A stretch of 64,000 nt of DNA from Grimontia kaedaensis (lineage in GTDB: Bacteria; Pseudomonadota; Gammaproteobacteria; Enterobacterales; Vibrionaceae): NCBI RefSeq assembly GCF_023746615.1, contig NZ_CP082275.1, forward strand, positions 992,001 through 1,056,000. The letters are read 5' to 3'. The translations under genes and the position numbers were made by a program. Of this stretch, positions 53,156 to 61,741 are shown one piece after another; the first letter of the stretch is position 1; each line of letters opens with the position of its first letter. The notes under the pieces were generated by a model, which worked only from the letters and a program-made list of their open reading frames with translations, had not been told where the DNA came from and did no database searches.

Positions 53156-55891
53156 ATGATGTCACTGCTTCGCTATTTGCTTGCTCAATGCAGATCTTTC
53201 TTTTGGGTGATCCCAGCCTTTGCCAGTTTGGCGGCATCGGTTCAGGCGTCACCTATTTTCTATGCCTTTCCATTTCCTTCAGCCAGCGATACAGCAAAAA
53301 TAAAAGAGATCGAATACGCGGACAATAGAGGCATTTGGCTTCTTGATACTAATGGACGTGTCAGTTACTACGATGGTGTTCATTACCACAAGCTTGATGC
53401 ATTCACGCCAATCGGTAAGAGGATCTCGCATATCGAGTTGTTTAATGGTGATCTGTGGTTAATCTCAAAAGGGCAGTTGCTCCAATACGATATAGACAAT
53501 AACCAATTACACCCTCTGTCGGTTGAAGGGAGGGTAAACGAAATTGTAGGAACGACTGAACATCTGTGGGTTCTAACCGCCACCAATACTTATTCGATAG
53601 CTGCAAACACCACCCAACCCGAAATGCGCCTGGCTGAGCCTTTTTCCGATATCTTTGAAAATGGAGAGCGCGTTATCGCGCAGCGTGATAATCAAGGAGT
53701 CGAACTGCCTTCTGGAAAAGTGCTATTTGACGTTGACGCAAAGCTAAATGCCCTTGAGAAAGTGGGGGAGCAGTTCTGGGCAGGTACAGCGCAAGGCATT
53801 GTTGTCTTTGAGCAGGGAAAAGAGCTGCAGCGTTATCTATCAGGTATTCGAATTGATCATTTGGCTGTAACGGCAGAGGGCGTTTGGGCCGGTTCTCCTT
53901 CAGGTTTGTATCTTAAGAAAATAGAAGATTCTGAATTCAAGCTTCTCACTGGTCAAAGTGACGATGCGTTCAGCTTTTCAGGGCAAGCTATCAAAGATCT
54001 TGAAGTAGGAATGATGGAAGAACTCTGGGTGGCAACAGATGCAGGGCTGAATTATCGAAACATGGTTGCAAGTCAAATCAACCGATTTCCTATGTATGTA
54101 TTGTCGCCCGAGCCAGGTGAAGAACAATTGTCCGCATTGGTTCAGTATGGAAACGATTTCCTGATGAGCACGCGGTATAAGCTGATTATGCTCAATGAAC
54201 GCTTAGAGCCGATTAAGTCGACGCAGTTGGACTCAGCGATCGACAGTATGGTGATGTTTGATGGTGTCTTATGGGTAGCATCGGCATCAGGGCTTAAAGC
54301 TTATGACCCTCAAACGTTTTCTTTACTGAATGGGAAAGTGCCGAGGGCAATTGAGGATAAACCAGTAGACCGCATTGTGAGTGACAGCCACTCCCTTTGG
54401 CTTGCTCAAGGTTCTAATGTTATGCGGTTTTGGCCAAAAGGCCGTACTTTGGTAGATTTTGGCAGCGACTGGTCAGGTGTATTCAATAATCGGCTAACAT
54501 CTGTGATCGATCTCGAGGAGAGCGGTACTTGGCTAGGAACCACCAATGGCTTGTATTTCTACTTTGATGGCAGGTTTATCCCTAAACTGACCCGAGAACA
54601 AGTCGGTGCCATAAAGTCACTGAAAGTGGGCCCTAAAGGGGAGATCTGGATGCTTACCCAGAGGGGCGTTTATACCTATGACGCAGTCAACCAAATGCTA
54701 CCCAAAGAGCGTTTTGTGAATACATCAGATGATATCGCAAAGTGCTTGGTTGTTAACGGGACATTTTCTCTATACGTCACTACCAAAGGAATATACAGGC
54801 AGCAGTTTTCAAACGAGTTACTGCAATTTGTTCAAGGTGCGCCCAATTCCGTACCTTCTCTTCGTTACTATTGTGAGAAAGATGAAGAGAAGATGTTGAT
54901 AGCCGGTGATTTTGGCGTTTTCTCAATTCCTGAGCCGATATTATCTTTTCTATTCAGTGCCCCACCAACGCCTGTTTCTCCGAGTGCTGTCTATGTAAAC
55001 GGTATTCCGTGGCGCCTTGGGCCCTCTTCAGACACACCTTTAACCATTACCACCAAAGGAACGGTAGTGATTGAGATGGGACAAATGCCGTTTGGCACTC
55101 AAGATAAACTCGAGTACCGTTTGGAGGGTAATGGCGATGATAGCTGGTACACGACCAACGATCAGAAACTGGTATTCAATGCCCTGAATACTGGTGAATA
55201 TACCCTTGTTCTTAACTTGTCGAAAGGAAATGGAGTTGGAGAAAAAGTACGCCTGCTCAGTTTTGTTGTAGATTCGCCATGGTATGAACGAATGGGTTAC
55301 TTCTTTCTGGTCGTGACAGTCGCGATTATCTTCGTGGCGTTTTATTACCGAAAAAAGAACACCACTATCAAGTTTCAAAATAAGCAGCTAAGAGAAACTG
55401 TTCACCGGAAAGTCATTGAAATTGACAAGCGTGAGGAGTCAGCCAAGCGATTTTCTAGCGGTTCAAGCAGCATTTTACCCGAGCTTGAGCCGGCGCCTGT
55501 TACACTAAACCCACTGGCGGTGACAGAGCCTGTAAGCAATGGTGTTGATAAAGAAGCTGAAGAGTGGCGAGAACGTGTCCTGTTGGAAATTGGAAGCCAT
55601 TTCCACGATCCCGAATATTCCACAGCGTTGTTAGCAAAGGCGCTGTTCATCTCTGAACGAAGCTTGCAGCGTCGATTCAAACTTGAACTAGGGAACACCT
55701 TCAAAGAAGTATTGATTGCCACGCGGTTGGAAAACGCTAAGCGGATGCTATGTCAGGGAGACAAGATTACGGATGTTTCTGTGGCATGTGGATTTAATGA
55801 GCCCTCCTACTTTACCAAGTCATTCAAATTAAAATATGGAGTAACGCCATCACAGTTCCGGGATACGTGTAGCAACGAATATCACGTGTAA
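53156..55891 (+). CDS. Membrane-anchored beta-propeller sensor with AraC-type DNA-binding domain
   Basis: A 911-residue predicted transmembrane regulator. It has an N-terminal signal or anchor (about 1-31), then a long periplasmic beta-propeller made of two-component-regulator-propeller-like repeats with WLLDTNGRVSYYDG, LWVATDAGLNYRN and TWLGTTNGLYFYFDG patterns (about 40-600). A Y_Y_Y-like immunoglobulin domain (about 615-700) precedes one span (about 712-731, YFFLVVTVAIIFVAFYY). After a cytoplasmic linker comes an AraC/XylS domain (about 802-905; LLAKALFISERSLQRRFK and ITDVSVACGFNEPSYFTKSFK). There is no histidine kinase, ATPase or receiver domain, so it would act as a one-component membrane regulator. 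The ligand and targets are unknown; it lies between znuA and feoABC. Confidence 0.85.
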   Translation: MMSLLRYLLAQCRSFFWVIPAFASLAASVQASPIFYAFPFPSASDTAKIKEIEYADNRGIWLLDTNGRVSYYDGVHYHKLDAFTPIGKRISHIELFNGDLWLISKGQLLQYDIDNNQLHPLSVEGRVNEIVGTTEHLWVLTATNTYSIAANTTQPEMRLAEPFSDIFENGERVIAQRDNQGVELPSGKVLFDVDAKLNALEKVGEQFWAGTAQGIVVFEQGKELQRYLSGIRIDHLAVTAEGVWAGSPSGLYLKKIEDSEFKLLTGQSDDAFSFSGQAIKDLEVGMMEELWVATDAGLNYRNMVASQINRFPMYVLSPEPGEEQLSALVQYGNDFLMSTRYKLIMLNERLEPIKSTQLDSAIDSMVMFDGVLWVASASGLKAYDPQTFSLLNGKVPRAIEDKPVDRIVSDSHSLWLAQGSNVMRFWPKGRTLVDFGSDWSGVFNNRLTSVIDLEESGTWLGTTNGLYFYFDGRFIPKLTREQVGAIKSLKVGPKGEIWMLTQRGVYTYDAVNQMLPKERFVNTSDDIAKCLVVNGTFSLYVTTKGIYRQQFSNELLQFVQGAPNSVPSLRYYCEKDEEKMLIAGDFGVFSIPEPILSFLFSAPPTPVSPSAVYVNGIPWRLGPSSDTPLTITTKGTVVIEMGQMPFGTQDKLEYRLEGNGDDSWYTTNDQKLVFNALNTGEYTLVLNLSKGNGVGEKVRLLSFVVDSPWYERMGYFFLVVTVAIIFVAFYYRKKNTTIKFQNKQLRETVHRKVIEIDKREESAKRFSSGSSSILPELEPAPVTLNPLAVTEPVSNGVDKEAEEWRERVLLEIGSHFHDPEYSTALLAKALFISERSLQRRFKLELGNTFKEVLIATRLENAKRMLCQGDKITDVSVACGFNEPSYFTKSFKLKYGVTPSQFRDTCSNEYHV

Positions 55892-55983
55892 AACAGGTGG
55901 CTGAATTTCAGGCAAGACCGACGAGAAATCCCAAAAAGGCTAATGCGATATGTCGTTGGCATGGGATATTAAACTTGGAGGGG

Positions 55984-56120
55984 AAAAAAAAGAGCGTGGT
56001 ATAGCCTGCTGACTATACCACGGGCGTCAAAGACACCTTCGCTTGCTGCCGGAGGTGCGTGGGAGACCACACACCATCTGGAATTAGGTTTTAAATAACT
56101 TGGGTGTATTAAAACGATTT
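55984..56120 (-). ncRNA. Candidate minus-strand small RNA with strong terminator
   Basis: On the minus strand CGTGGTATAG pairs with CTATACCACG (55995-56022, ten perfect pairs, 8-base loop), followed by T8 (55984-55991). No minus-strand gene lies upstream. Just before it, a stem GGTG-C-GTGG/CCAC-A-CACC with a 4-base loop (56054-56075) competes with CACCT/AGGTG (56034-56057). The 5' end is not known, and the given end is a guess. No known RNA family is recognised. Confidence 0.4.
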
Positions 56121-56244
56121 AACTGCTATCGCCGATAGTAATTTCCCGCCATTATTTCATTTCGATTAAAAAGTCCCCATTTCTTTGCACCGCCTCTAAC
56201 TTTTTACTGGGTGGAAACCAGAGAATTTTAGGTTTTTAACGTTT

Positions 56245-56371
56245 TTGACGAAAAATTCACGGGCAATTTTTCTTTTTGAACCCTGCAGGTAACGTGCGTC
56301 AAATAGACGATTTTATGTGGAATTTTACGAAGTTAACGGAAATTTTGACGAAATTGACGTTGGTTTTGACA
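56245..56371 (+). repeat. Repeated TTGACG/TTGACA hexamers upstream of feoA
   Basis: TTGACG at 56245, 56345 and 56354, TTGACA at 56366, an inverted CGTCAA at 56297, and a further TTGACT at 56454. Spacings of 9 and 12 bases suggest possible protein-binding repeats. Confidence 0.4.
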
Positions 56372-56410
56372 TGTCGGCGCGCGAAACTCTTCCTAAATCC
56401 CCTAATTTTG

Positions 56411-56424
56411 TTGATCAAAAACAA
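56411..56424 (+). promoter_or_regulatory. FNR-like box upstream of feoA
   Basis: TTGAT-CAAA-AACAA matches TTGAT-N4-ATCAA at 9 of 10 positions. FNR activates feo in E. coli. If transcription starts near 56479, the centre would be about -61. Confidence 0.5.
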
Positions 56425-56465
56425 CTTTCTTTCTGAAACAATTTGCAATACTTTTGACTGCAAAT

Positions 56466-56484
56466 GTATATGATTCTCATTTTG
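56466..56484 (+). promoter_or_regulatory. Fur-like box at the feoA promoter
   Basis: A 19-base site with TGAT and TCATT core halves, about 12 of 19 agreeing with the Fur consensus. It overlaps a likely -10 (TATATG at 56467) and ends 9 bases before the feoA ATG. Confidence 0.6.
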
Positions 56485-56493
56485 GTTGTATTT

Positions 56494-56727
56494 ATGAAGC
56501 TTACAGAACTCAAACCTGGCATGGCTGGGCGGGTTATCTCTCTCTCCTCTGTACCAACAATTCCACGAAAAAAACTGATGGCAATGGGCTTGCTGCCGGA
56601 TACAGATGTAAGCGTCATTCGTTATGCTCCAATGGGAGACCCAATCCAAATCAGAGTCAGAGGGTGTGATATTGCACTCCGACTTTCCTTGGCCCAAAAC
56701 ATTGAGGTGACTTCTCATTATGGGTAA
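56494..56727 (+). CDS. feoA: Ferrous iron transport protein A
   Basis: A 77-residue cytosolic SH3-like protein that supports FeoB. The start MKLTELKPGMAGRVISL is chosen by family; an upstream in-frame ATG falls inside the Fur-like box. The conserved LMAMGLLPDTDVSVIRYAPMGDP stretch (in part) lies at about 28-50, and the C-terminal VRGCDIALRLSLAQNIEV strand-helix is typical. Overlaps the feoB start by 8 bases. Confidence 0.95.
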   Translation: MKLTELKPGMAGRVISLSSVPTIPRKKLMAMGLLPDTDVSVIRYAPMGDPIQIRVRGCDIALRLSLAQNIEVTSHYG

Positions 56728-58996
56728 GCAATTACTTACCGTTGGTAACCCTAACTCAGGGAAAACGACTCTGTTCAACCGACTGACTGGCTCTCGGCAG
56801 GAGATTGGTAACTGGGCAGGTGTCACCGTTGATAAAAAGAAAGGCAAATTATCTCTTCAAGAGCAAGATGCTGTTCTCACTGACTTGCCGGGCATCTACA
56901 CACTGGATAATGCCGATGGTGAAAACAGTCTCGATGAATCGATCGCGATTTCCGCTCTGTTTAACCTTCCTTGCGATTTGATTGTTAATGTTCTCGACGC
57001 CAGCAGTCTGGAGCGTAGCTTGTACCTCACGCTTCAACTTCGTGAGCTGGGGCGACCTATGGTGGTTGTCCTCAACAAAATGGACGTGGTTAAAGCGCAG
57101 GGTTTTGAGATTGACACATCCATATTGTCGAGTCTTCTCCAGTGTCCTGTTTATTCAGTCACAGCGACTGACATGGATTCAGTAAATTCGCTGAAAGCCT
57201 CTTTATCAAATGCGTTGTCAGAGGTTCAACCCGACGTATCTTTGATGCTGAACTACGGGCAGGCATTAGAGGCGGGGATTGAAACCCTCTCGACAGCGAT
57301 GCATAAAGAGGGTCAGACGTACACCCGCGCGAGTGCGATTCGACTGCTATGCGGCGACAGTGCATTAAAACGCCAAGTTTCAGACGTAACGCTACAAATC
57401 CTATTCGATGTGACCGACAATCTCGATGCCACAGATATAGATCTTATTATTGCTGACGTCCGCTATTCGCGCGTCGCAGAAGTTTGCCGAGAATCCAAAA
57501 CTCAGGTAATCCCATTTAAAGCGCGAGTGACTGACGCTATCGATAACGTGGTATTGAGCCGTTACTTTGGATTGCCGATCTTCTTTGGCGTGATGTACCT
57601 GATGTTCATGTTTTCCATAAATATTGGTGGCGCTTTTATCGACTTGTTCGATATTGGTACAGGGGCTTTGTTAGTCGATGGCAGTCACTACCTGTTGGAT
57701 AATCACTTGCCCGTTTGGTTAGTGACGATTATTGCCGATGGTGTTGGCGGTGGTATTCAAACTGTCGCGACGTTCATCCCCGTGATTGCCTGTCTTTACC
57801 TCTTTATGTCGTTGCTTGAAGCTTCGGGGTATATGGCACGTGCAGCATTTGTGCTGGATAAGGCGATGCAGAAGATTGGCTTGCCTGGGAAAGCGTTCGT
57901 TCCCTTGGTTCTAGGCTTTGGCTGTAACGTACCCGCCATCATGGCAACGCGCACACTCGATCAAGAGCGAGAACGTCGTCTTGCAGCAGCAATGGCTCCA
58001 TTTATGTCTTGTGGTGCAAGGTTGCCAGTTTATGCGCTCTTTGCTGCCGCATTCTTTCCAGGCAATGGGCAAAACATTGTTTTCCTGCTCTACCTGCTGG
58101 GTATTGCTGTAGCTATTTTTACGGGCGTGGTTTTGCGTCGGACCCTTTATCCTGGCGACAGTGAGGCTTTGTTGATGGAAATGCCTCGCTATGAATGGCC
58201 ACGAGTAAAAGATATCTGCGTAAAAACCTGGCAAAAACTGAAGCGTTTTGTGCTCGGCGCCGGTAAGACTATTGTTGTGGTCGTGACGGTATTGAGCTTT
58301 GTTAACTCTATTGGTACTGATGGTTCGTTTGGTAACGAAGACTCAGACAACTCTGTGCTGGCAAAAGCCGCTCAATTTGTTACCCCCGTATTTATGCCGA
58401 TTGGTATTCAGGAAGACAACTGGCAGGCGACGGTGGGTATCATTACTGGTATTTTTGCTAAAGAAGCAGTGGTTGGAACGTTAAACAACCTTTACGCCTC
58501 GCCGGGTAGTGAAGAAGCCAGTGAATATGATTTGTTGGGCAGCCTGAGCGAAGCACTACAGACTATTCCTGAAAACCTCATGGGTCTTAATTATTCCGAT
58601 CCATTGGGTATTCAAGTCGGAGATTTGGCTGATAACGAAGCGGTGGCTGAGGAACAGGAAGTCGATCCGAGCATCTTTGCTAACTTAAGCGCAAACTTTA
58701 CCGTTGCAAGTGCGTTTGCTTATCTGGTTTTTGTTTTACTCTACACACCTTGTGTCGCAGCGATGGGTGCTTATGTGCGTGAATTCGGTCGACCTTTTGC
58801 CATTTTCATTGCCGGGTGGACCATGCTGCTGGGTGTAGTCGTGGCAACTATTATTTATCAATCGATGATGTTGATGGTGACACCTTTAGTGAGTGGGCTT
58901 TGGATTGCGGGCAGCATCGCGCTAATGGTAGCGACTGTTTCACTACTTAAGCGTAACGGTTCTTTCAGTAATTCGCTCAGGGTTGTTGCAGTATGA
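56720..58996 (+). CDS. feoB: Ferrous iron transporter B
   Basis: A 758-residue GTP-gated Fe2+ transporter. G-protein motifs: G1 GNPNSGKTTLFN (about 9-20), G2 NWAGVTVDKKKG (about 33-44), G3 DLPGIY (about 55-60), G4 NKMDV (about 121-125). The membrane part (from about 280) has Gate motifs including VPLVLGFGCNVPAIMATRT (about 394-412) and YTPCVAAMGAYVREFG (about 675-690), each with the cysteine typical of FeoB. Full length. feoC starts within its last codons. Confidence 0.97.
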   Translation: MGKQLLTVGNPNSGKTTLFNRLTGSRQEIGNWAGVTVDKKKGKLSLQEQDAVLTDLPGIYTLDNADGENSLDESIAISALFNLPCDLIVNVLDASSLERSLYLTLQLRELGRPMVVVLNKMDVVKAQGFEIDTSILSSLLQCPVYSVTATDMDSVNSLKASLSNALSEVQPDVSLMLNYGQALEAGIETLSTAMHKEGQTYTRASAIRLLCGDSALKRQVSDVTLQILFDVTDNLDATDIDLIIADVRYSRVAEVCRESKTQVIPFKARVTDAIDNVVLSRYFGLPIFFGVMYLMFMFSINIGGAFIDLFDIGTGALLVDGSHYLLDNHLPVWLVTIIADGVGGGIQTVATFIPVIACLYLFMSLLEASGYMARAAFVLDKAMQKIGLPGKAFVPLVLGFGCNVPAIMATRTLDQERERRLAAAMAPFMSCGARLPVYALFAAAFFPGNGQNIVFLLYLLGIAVAIFTGVVLRRTLYPGDSEALLMEMPRYEWPRVKDICVKTWQKLKRFVLGAGKTIVVVVTVLSFVNSIGTDGSFGNEDSDNSVLAKAAQFVTPVFMPIGIQEDNWQATVGIITGIFAKEAVVGTLNNLYASPGSEEASEYDLLGSLSEALQTIPENLMGLNYSDPLGIQVGDLADNEAVAEEQEVDPSIFANLSANFTVASAFAYLVFVLLYTPCVAAMGAYVREFGRPFAIFIAGWTMLLGVVVATIIYQSMMLMVTPLVSGLWIAGSIALMVATVSLLKRNGSFSNSLRVVAV

Positions 58997-59217
58997 TTTT
59001 GTTTTGTCTGAGGGATTACATTCAGTCTCACCCCAAATGTTCATTGAAAGAGTTAGCAAAAGTTTTCGTTCTTTCCGAGGATGGGGTTGAAGCCATGCTG
59101 AGTGAATGGGTAAAACGGGGAAAACTCAAGGTAACCGTTTCTGATTGGGCGTCAATCACTGTCAGGCAATACACCTGGCTTGATGACTCTGAGCTTGGCG
59201 TGACTGTTTATCAATAG
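58993..59217 (+). CDS. feoC: FeoC-family protein
   Basis: A 74-residue protein with a winged-helix fold expected from CSLKELAKVFVLSEDGVEAMLSEWVKRGKLKV (in parts, about 15-45). It has Cys at residues 5 and 15 but not the four-cysteine loop of enterobacterial FeoC, as is usual for Vibrio; V. cholerae FeoC is needed for Feo function and contacts FeoB. Starts overlapping the feoB stop (ATGA). Last gene of the operon. Confidence 0.88.
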   Translation: MILFCLRDYIQSHPKCSLKELAKVFVLSEDGVEAMLSEWVKRGKLKVTVSDWASITVRQYTWLDDSELGVTVYQ

Positions 59218-59222
59218 AAAAC

Positions 59223-59256
59223 AAAAAAGCGCGGATCGAATCCGCGCTTTTCTTTT
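59223..59256. terminator. Terminator between feoC and HIT-protein gene
   Basis: AAAGCGCGGAT (59226-59236), CGA loop, ATCCGCGCTTT (59240-59250): eleven perfect pairs, T-rich on the plus side and A-run on the other. Confidence 0.9.
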
Positions 59257-59686
59257 ATCCTGCTGGGGTAAACCCAGCCGCGTCTCCGAGCAGGCTGCGC
59301 CACTTCTCTGCCATTTCATTTTGAGCCAACTCATGGCGCTGCGCGCCATTGGTGTTTCCCCAAACAGGACCAGGCCAAGCGATGTCTGTTTGAAAACGGG
59401 CAATGTGGTGAACATGTAGTTGAGGAACCATATTCCCCAGCGCACCAATGTTGAGTTTGTCAGCGTTTGAGTGCGCTTCCAGTTTTTCTGCAACCAGCGA
59501 AGATTCTTGTATGAACTGTTGTTGGTCACTTTTCGTCAGGTGATGAATCTCACGAATCCCTTCGACTTTAGGAACCAAAATCAGCCAAGGGCCGATGTCT
59601 TCTTTACTTAATAGAACACGGCAGAGCGGAAAATCGCCCAGCCATGTCGTGTCTGCGTCCAATCGTGGGTGGAGTTCGAATGGCAT
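59255..59686 (-). CDS. HIT-family hydrolase-like protein
   Basis: A 143-residue histidine-triad protein. The triad is in QLHVHHIARF (about 88-97), a variant of HxHxHxx, preceded by ALGNMVPQ. HIT proteins are nucleotidyl hydrolases or transferases. The N-terminal FPLCRVLLSKEDIGPWLILVP (in part) is the usual strand region. It matches the HIT-domain group next to feoC in Vibrionaceae; the specific substrate is unknown. Convergent with feoC. Confidence 0.88.
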   Translation of the reverse strand: MPFELHPRLDADTTWLGDFPLCRVLLSKEDIGPWLILVPKVEGIREIHHLTKSDQQQFIQESSLVAEKLEAHSNADKLNIGALGNMVPQLHVHHIARFQTDIAWPGPVWGNTNGAQRHELAQNEMAEKWRSLLGDAAGFTPAG

Positions 59687-59975
59687 TTCATCTTCTCTTG
59701 ATGTCAGGAAATCAGGTCAAAACTACTGGGATTCCGCACTAATGTAAATAATCGATGGATGGCAAAATCTCATGAATGAAACGATAGCCGAGCCTTTGGG
59801 CTGTATGACCAAGATTAAACTCTTGTCTGTTTGAGAGTACACGTTTTGCGTAAATGTCATAGTAAAATCACAAAACCAGTCCCTATCGTTTGATTGAACC
59901 ACGCTTCATCAAATATGCAGTTAGGCTTTAAGGGTACTTAAGGTCAATAGAACTCGGCGTCACATGGAGGCGCGA
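59687..59975. other. Intergenic region between HIT gene and DUF924 gene
   Basis: About 289 bases between divergent genes. Apart from promoters that must lie here, I see no clear operator, RNA structure or credible ORF; a 20-codon ORF near 59772 is too short to accept. Confidence 0.5.
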
Positions 59976-60575
59976 ATGAACTACACAGAAGTGCTGGAGT
60001 TTTGGTTTGGCGACCCAGACGCCCCCAAAACAGACGATGTGCTCAAATCTATGTGGTTTGAGAACAATGACAGTCTGGACAAACAGGTCCGGGAGCAATT
60101 TCTTCCTCATGTGAGTATGGCGGGGGGAGGAAAGCTCAGCCAGTGGCTTTGTTCCCCGCAAGGGACCCTGGCTACTATCATCTTACTCGATCAGTTCAGT
60201 CGTCGAATCTACCGCGGATTGAGTGCGGCTTTTCGTTATGATGAGTTTGCGCTGGCCGTATGTAAGCGAGGGTTGGCAGAAGCGCAGGATTTAGATTTAC
60301 CGACTATTCAGAGGGCGTTTTTTTATATGCCTTTGCAGCACTCCGAGCATATGGAAGATCAGGAGGAGGCGTTATTCAGGTTCAGTCAGTTGTGCAGTTC
60401 GGCAGGGCAGGAAGATGCTGGGTTGTTCGAAAATATTTTCCGTCATGCCCGGAACAACTTCGATATCATCAAGCGATTTGGACGCTTTCCTACCCGCAAT
60501 GCATCTCTAGGTCGGCTTTCTACTGAAGCAGAGCTGCAATGGCTCGCAGGTGGAGGGGCAAAACTCACCCAATAG
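59976..60575 (+). CDS. DUF924 family protein
   Basis: A 199-residue cytosolic helical protein of the DUF924 family, which has a TPR-like fold. The start at 59976 follows GGAGGCGCGA, which is a better ribosome site than for the ATG four codons earlier. Family signatures are VLEFWFGDP at the N-terminus, MWFENNDSLDKQVREQF (about 23-39), LATIILLDQFSRRIYRG (about 64-80), FFYMPLQHSEHMEDQ (about 113-127) and FGRFPTRNASLGR (about 167-179). The function is unknown. Confidence 0.88.
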   Translation: MNYTEVLEFWFGDPDAPKTDDVLKSMWFENNDSLDKQVREQFLPHVSMAGGGKLSQWLCSPQGTLATIILLDQFSRRIYRGLSAAFRYDEFALAVCKRGLAEAQDLDLPTIQRAFFYMPLQHSEHMEDQEEALFRFSQLCSSAGQEDAGLFENIFRHARNNFDIIKRFGRFPTRNASLGRLSTEAELQWLAGGGAKLTQ

Positions 60576-60597
60576 CAGGTTCGCTTAACGAACCTGC
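60575..60597. terminator. Palindrome shared by the 3' ends of DUF924 and GGDEF genes
   Basis: GCAGGTTCG (60575-60583) and CGAACCTGC (60589-60597) with CTTAA loop. It overlaps both stop codons and has no T-tract, so termination would be weak. Confidence 0.5.
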
Positions 60598-61607
60598 GGC
60601 ATGACACAGTTGCGGCCCTTATGTTTAGCGTTGTACAGGGCCTCGTCTGCCCTGGCTACTAACGCCAGTCCACATTCATCATCTGCTCTTTCCGCGATAC
60701 CAAATGATGCAGTAATCGAATTGATTTTCTGTCCAGAACGCTTGTCTGTGACCGACAACCTTTCGAGTGTCAAACGCATTTTCTCAGCGACAACAAAGGT
60801 CGACTTCAAAGGAAGGCTTGGTAGGATTACCACGAACTCTTCACCTCCATACCTAAATATTGCGCCCGAAGTATCGACTACCTGTTTGAGTTTCGCTGCG
60901 ACAATCTGGAGAACCTTGTCACCCATTTGATGACCAAACTCATCATTAAACGATTTGAAGTGATCAATGTCGACCATCATCACGCTGAATACATTGTTTT
61001 GATCGACGTGTTCATCAAGCTGCTTTTCGAACTCACGACGGTTTAAGCAGCCTGTCAAAGCATCATGCGAAGCTTGTTTCTGATATTCCTGGAGTTGTTT
61101 TTTTAGTGCGTCAATTTCAGTTTTTTGCGAGGTAACTTGTAACTGGTATTGGGACGTAGCACTCAGTAGATGCTGGGAACCTTTGAGAAGTTCATGCAAC
61201 ACTTGCTTGCTTTCCCCGTTTTGGGCGATATCACCTTTTACGTTTTTTAATTTATCTACAGAACTGCTTAGGATGTCTCTGAACTCTTCGGTATCTGATA
61301 CCGTGTGTTCCATGGATTCGCCAAGATCAGCAGTCAGGTTTTGGAGCTTTTGACGGAAATTGTTCACTTCGCGTTTGGCATCATCCATGAGATACGTATC
61401 GATAATTTCATCGCAGTGTTTAATTGAGCAGGCCCCAAAAAGGCTGACTTTATTATCAACTGCTTGATTTAACTGAGGGTTAGTACCTGCACAATAGGTA
61501 TACCAAAGCGAGAAATAGTGAGGTGTTGTCGGTACCTTATATTTTACCATTAAAGGTACGGCGCGCTTGAAAATACTGGTTGCTTCAAAAAAGGCGTAAT
61601 CACTCAT
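60585..61607 (-). CDS. GGDEF diguanylate cyclase
   Basis: A 340-residue cytosolic protein likely to make cyclic di-GMP. The start is at MSDYAFFEATSIF, with AAGGAG 7 bases upstream; a start 10 codons earlier is less likely. The N-terminal 1-150 is a helical region of unknown fold with several cysteines, followed by a coiled coil (about 150-180, with IDALKKQLQEYQKQ). The GGDEF domain begins at DALTGCLNRREFE and has an intact RYGGEEF active site near residue 250. No inhibitory RxxD site is seen five residues before it, so product inhibition may be weak. No membrane segment. Confidence 0.92.
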   Translation of the reverse strand: MSDYAFFEATSIFKRAVPLMVKYKVPTTPHYFSLWYTYCAGTNPQLNQAVDNKVSLFGACSIKHCDEIIDTYLMDDAKREVNNFRQKLQNLTADLGESMEHTVSDTEEFRDILSSSVDKLKNVKGDIAQNGESKQVLHELLKGSQHLLSATSQYQLQVTSQKTEIDALKKQLQEYQKQASHDALTGCLNRREFEKQLDEHVDQNNVFSVMMVDIDHFKSFNDEFGHQMGDKVLQIVAAKLKQVVDTSGAIFRYGGEEFVVILPSLPLKSTFVVAEKMRLTLERLSVTDKRSGQKINSITASFGIAERADDECGLALVARADEALYNAKHKGRNCVMPQVR

Positions 61608-61678
61608 TAGTGTCTCCTTATCGAACACTTTATCCACTATTGATACAGGATTATGTGCGATAAATTAACACTAGGTGT

Positions 61679-61705
61679 AAAAAACCCCGTACATAAGCAC
61701 AGGGT
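61679..61705 (-). terminator. Terminator of argS
   Basis: On the minus strand an imperfect stem (ACCCTGTGC with GTACGGGGT, seven of nine pairs) with a 4-base loop is followed by T6. Confidence 0.65.
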
Positions 61706-61741
61706 CTTTGAGAATTGTGATCTCAATCTTATTTTATCTGA

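Larger units (their letters stand above)
55892..56493. other. 600-base intergenic region before feoA
   Basis: No credible ORF on either strand. It contains an orphan minus-strand terminator (55984-56022), alternative hairpins (56034-56075), repeated TTGAC hexamers (56245-56459), an FNR-like site and a Fur-like site. It is too long and too structured to be a plain promoter. Confidence 0.6.

Noticed and set aside
59772..59834. 20-codon plus-strand ORF
   Set aside because: No clear ribosome site, no hydrophobic span and no partner gene; length expected by chance.
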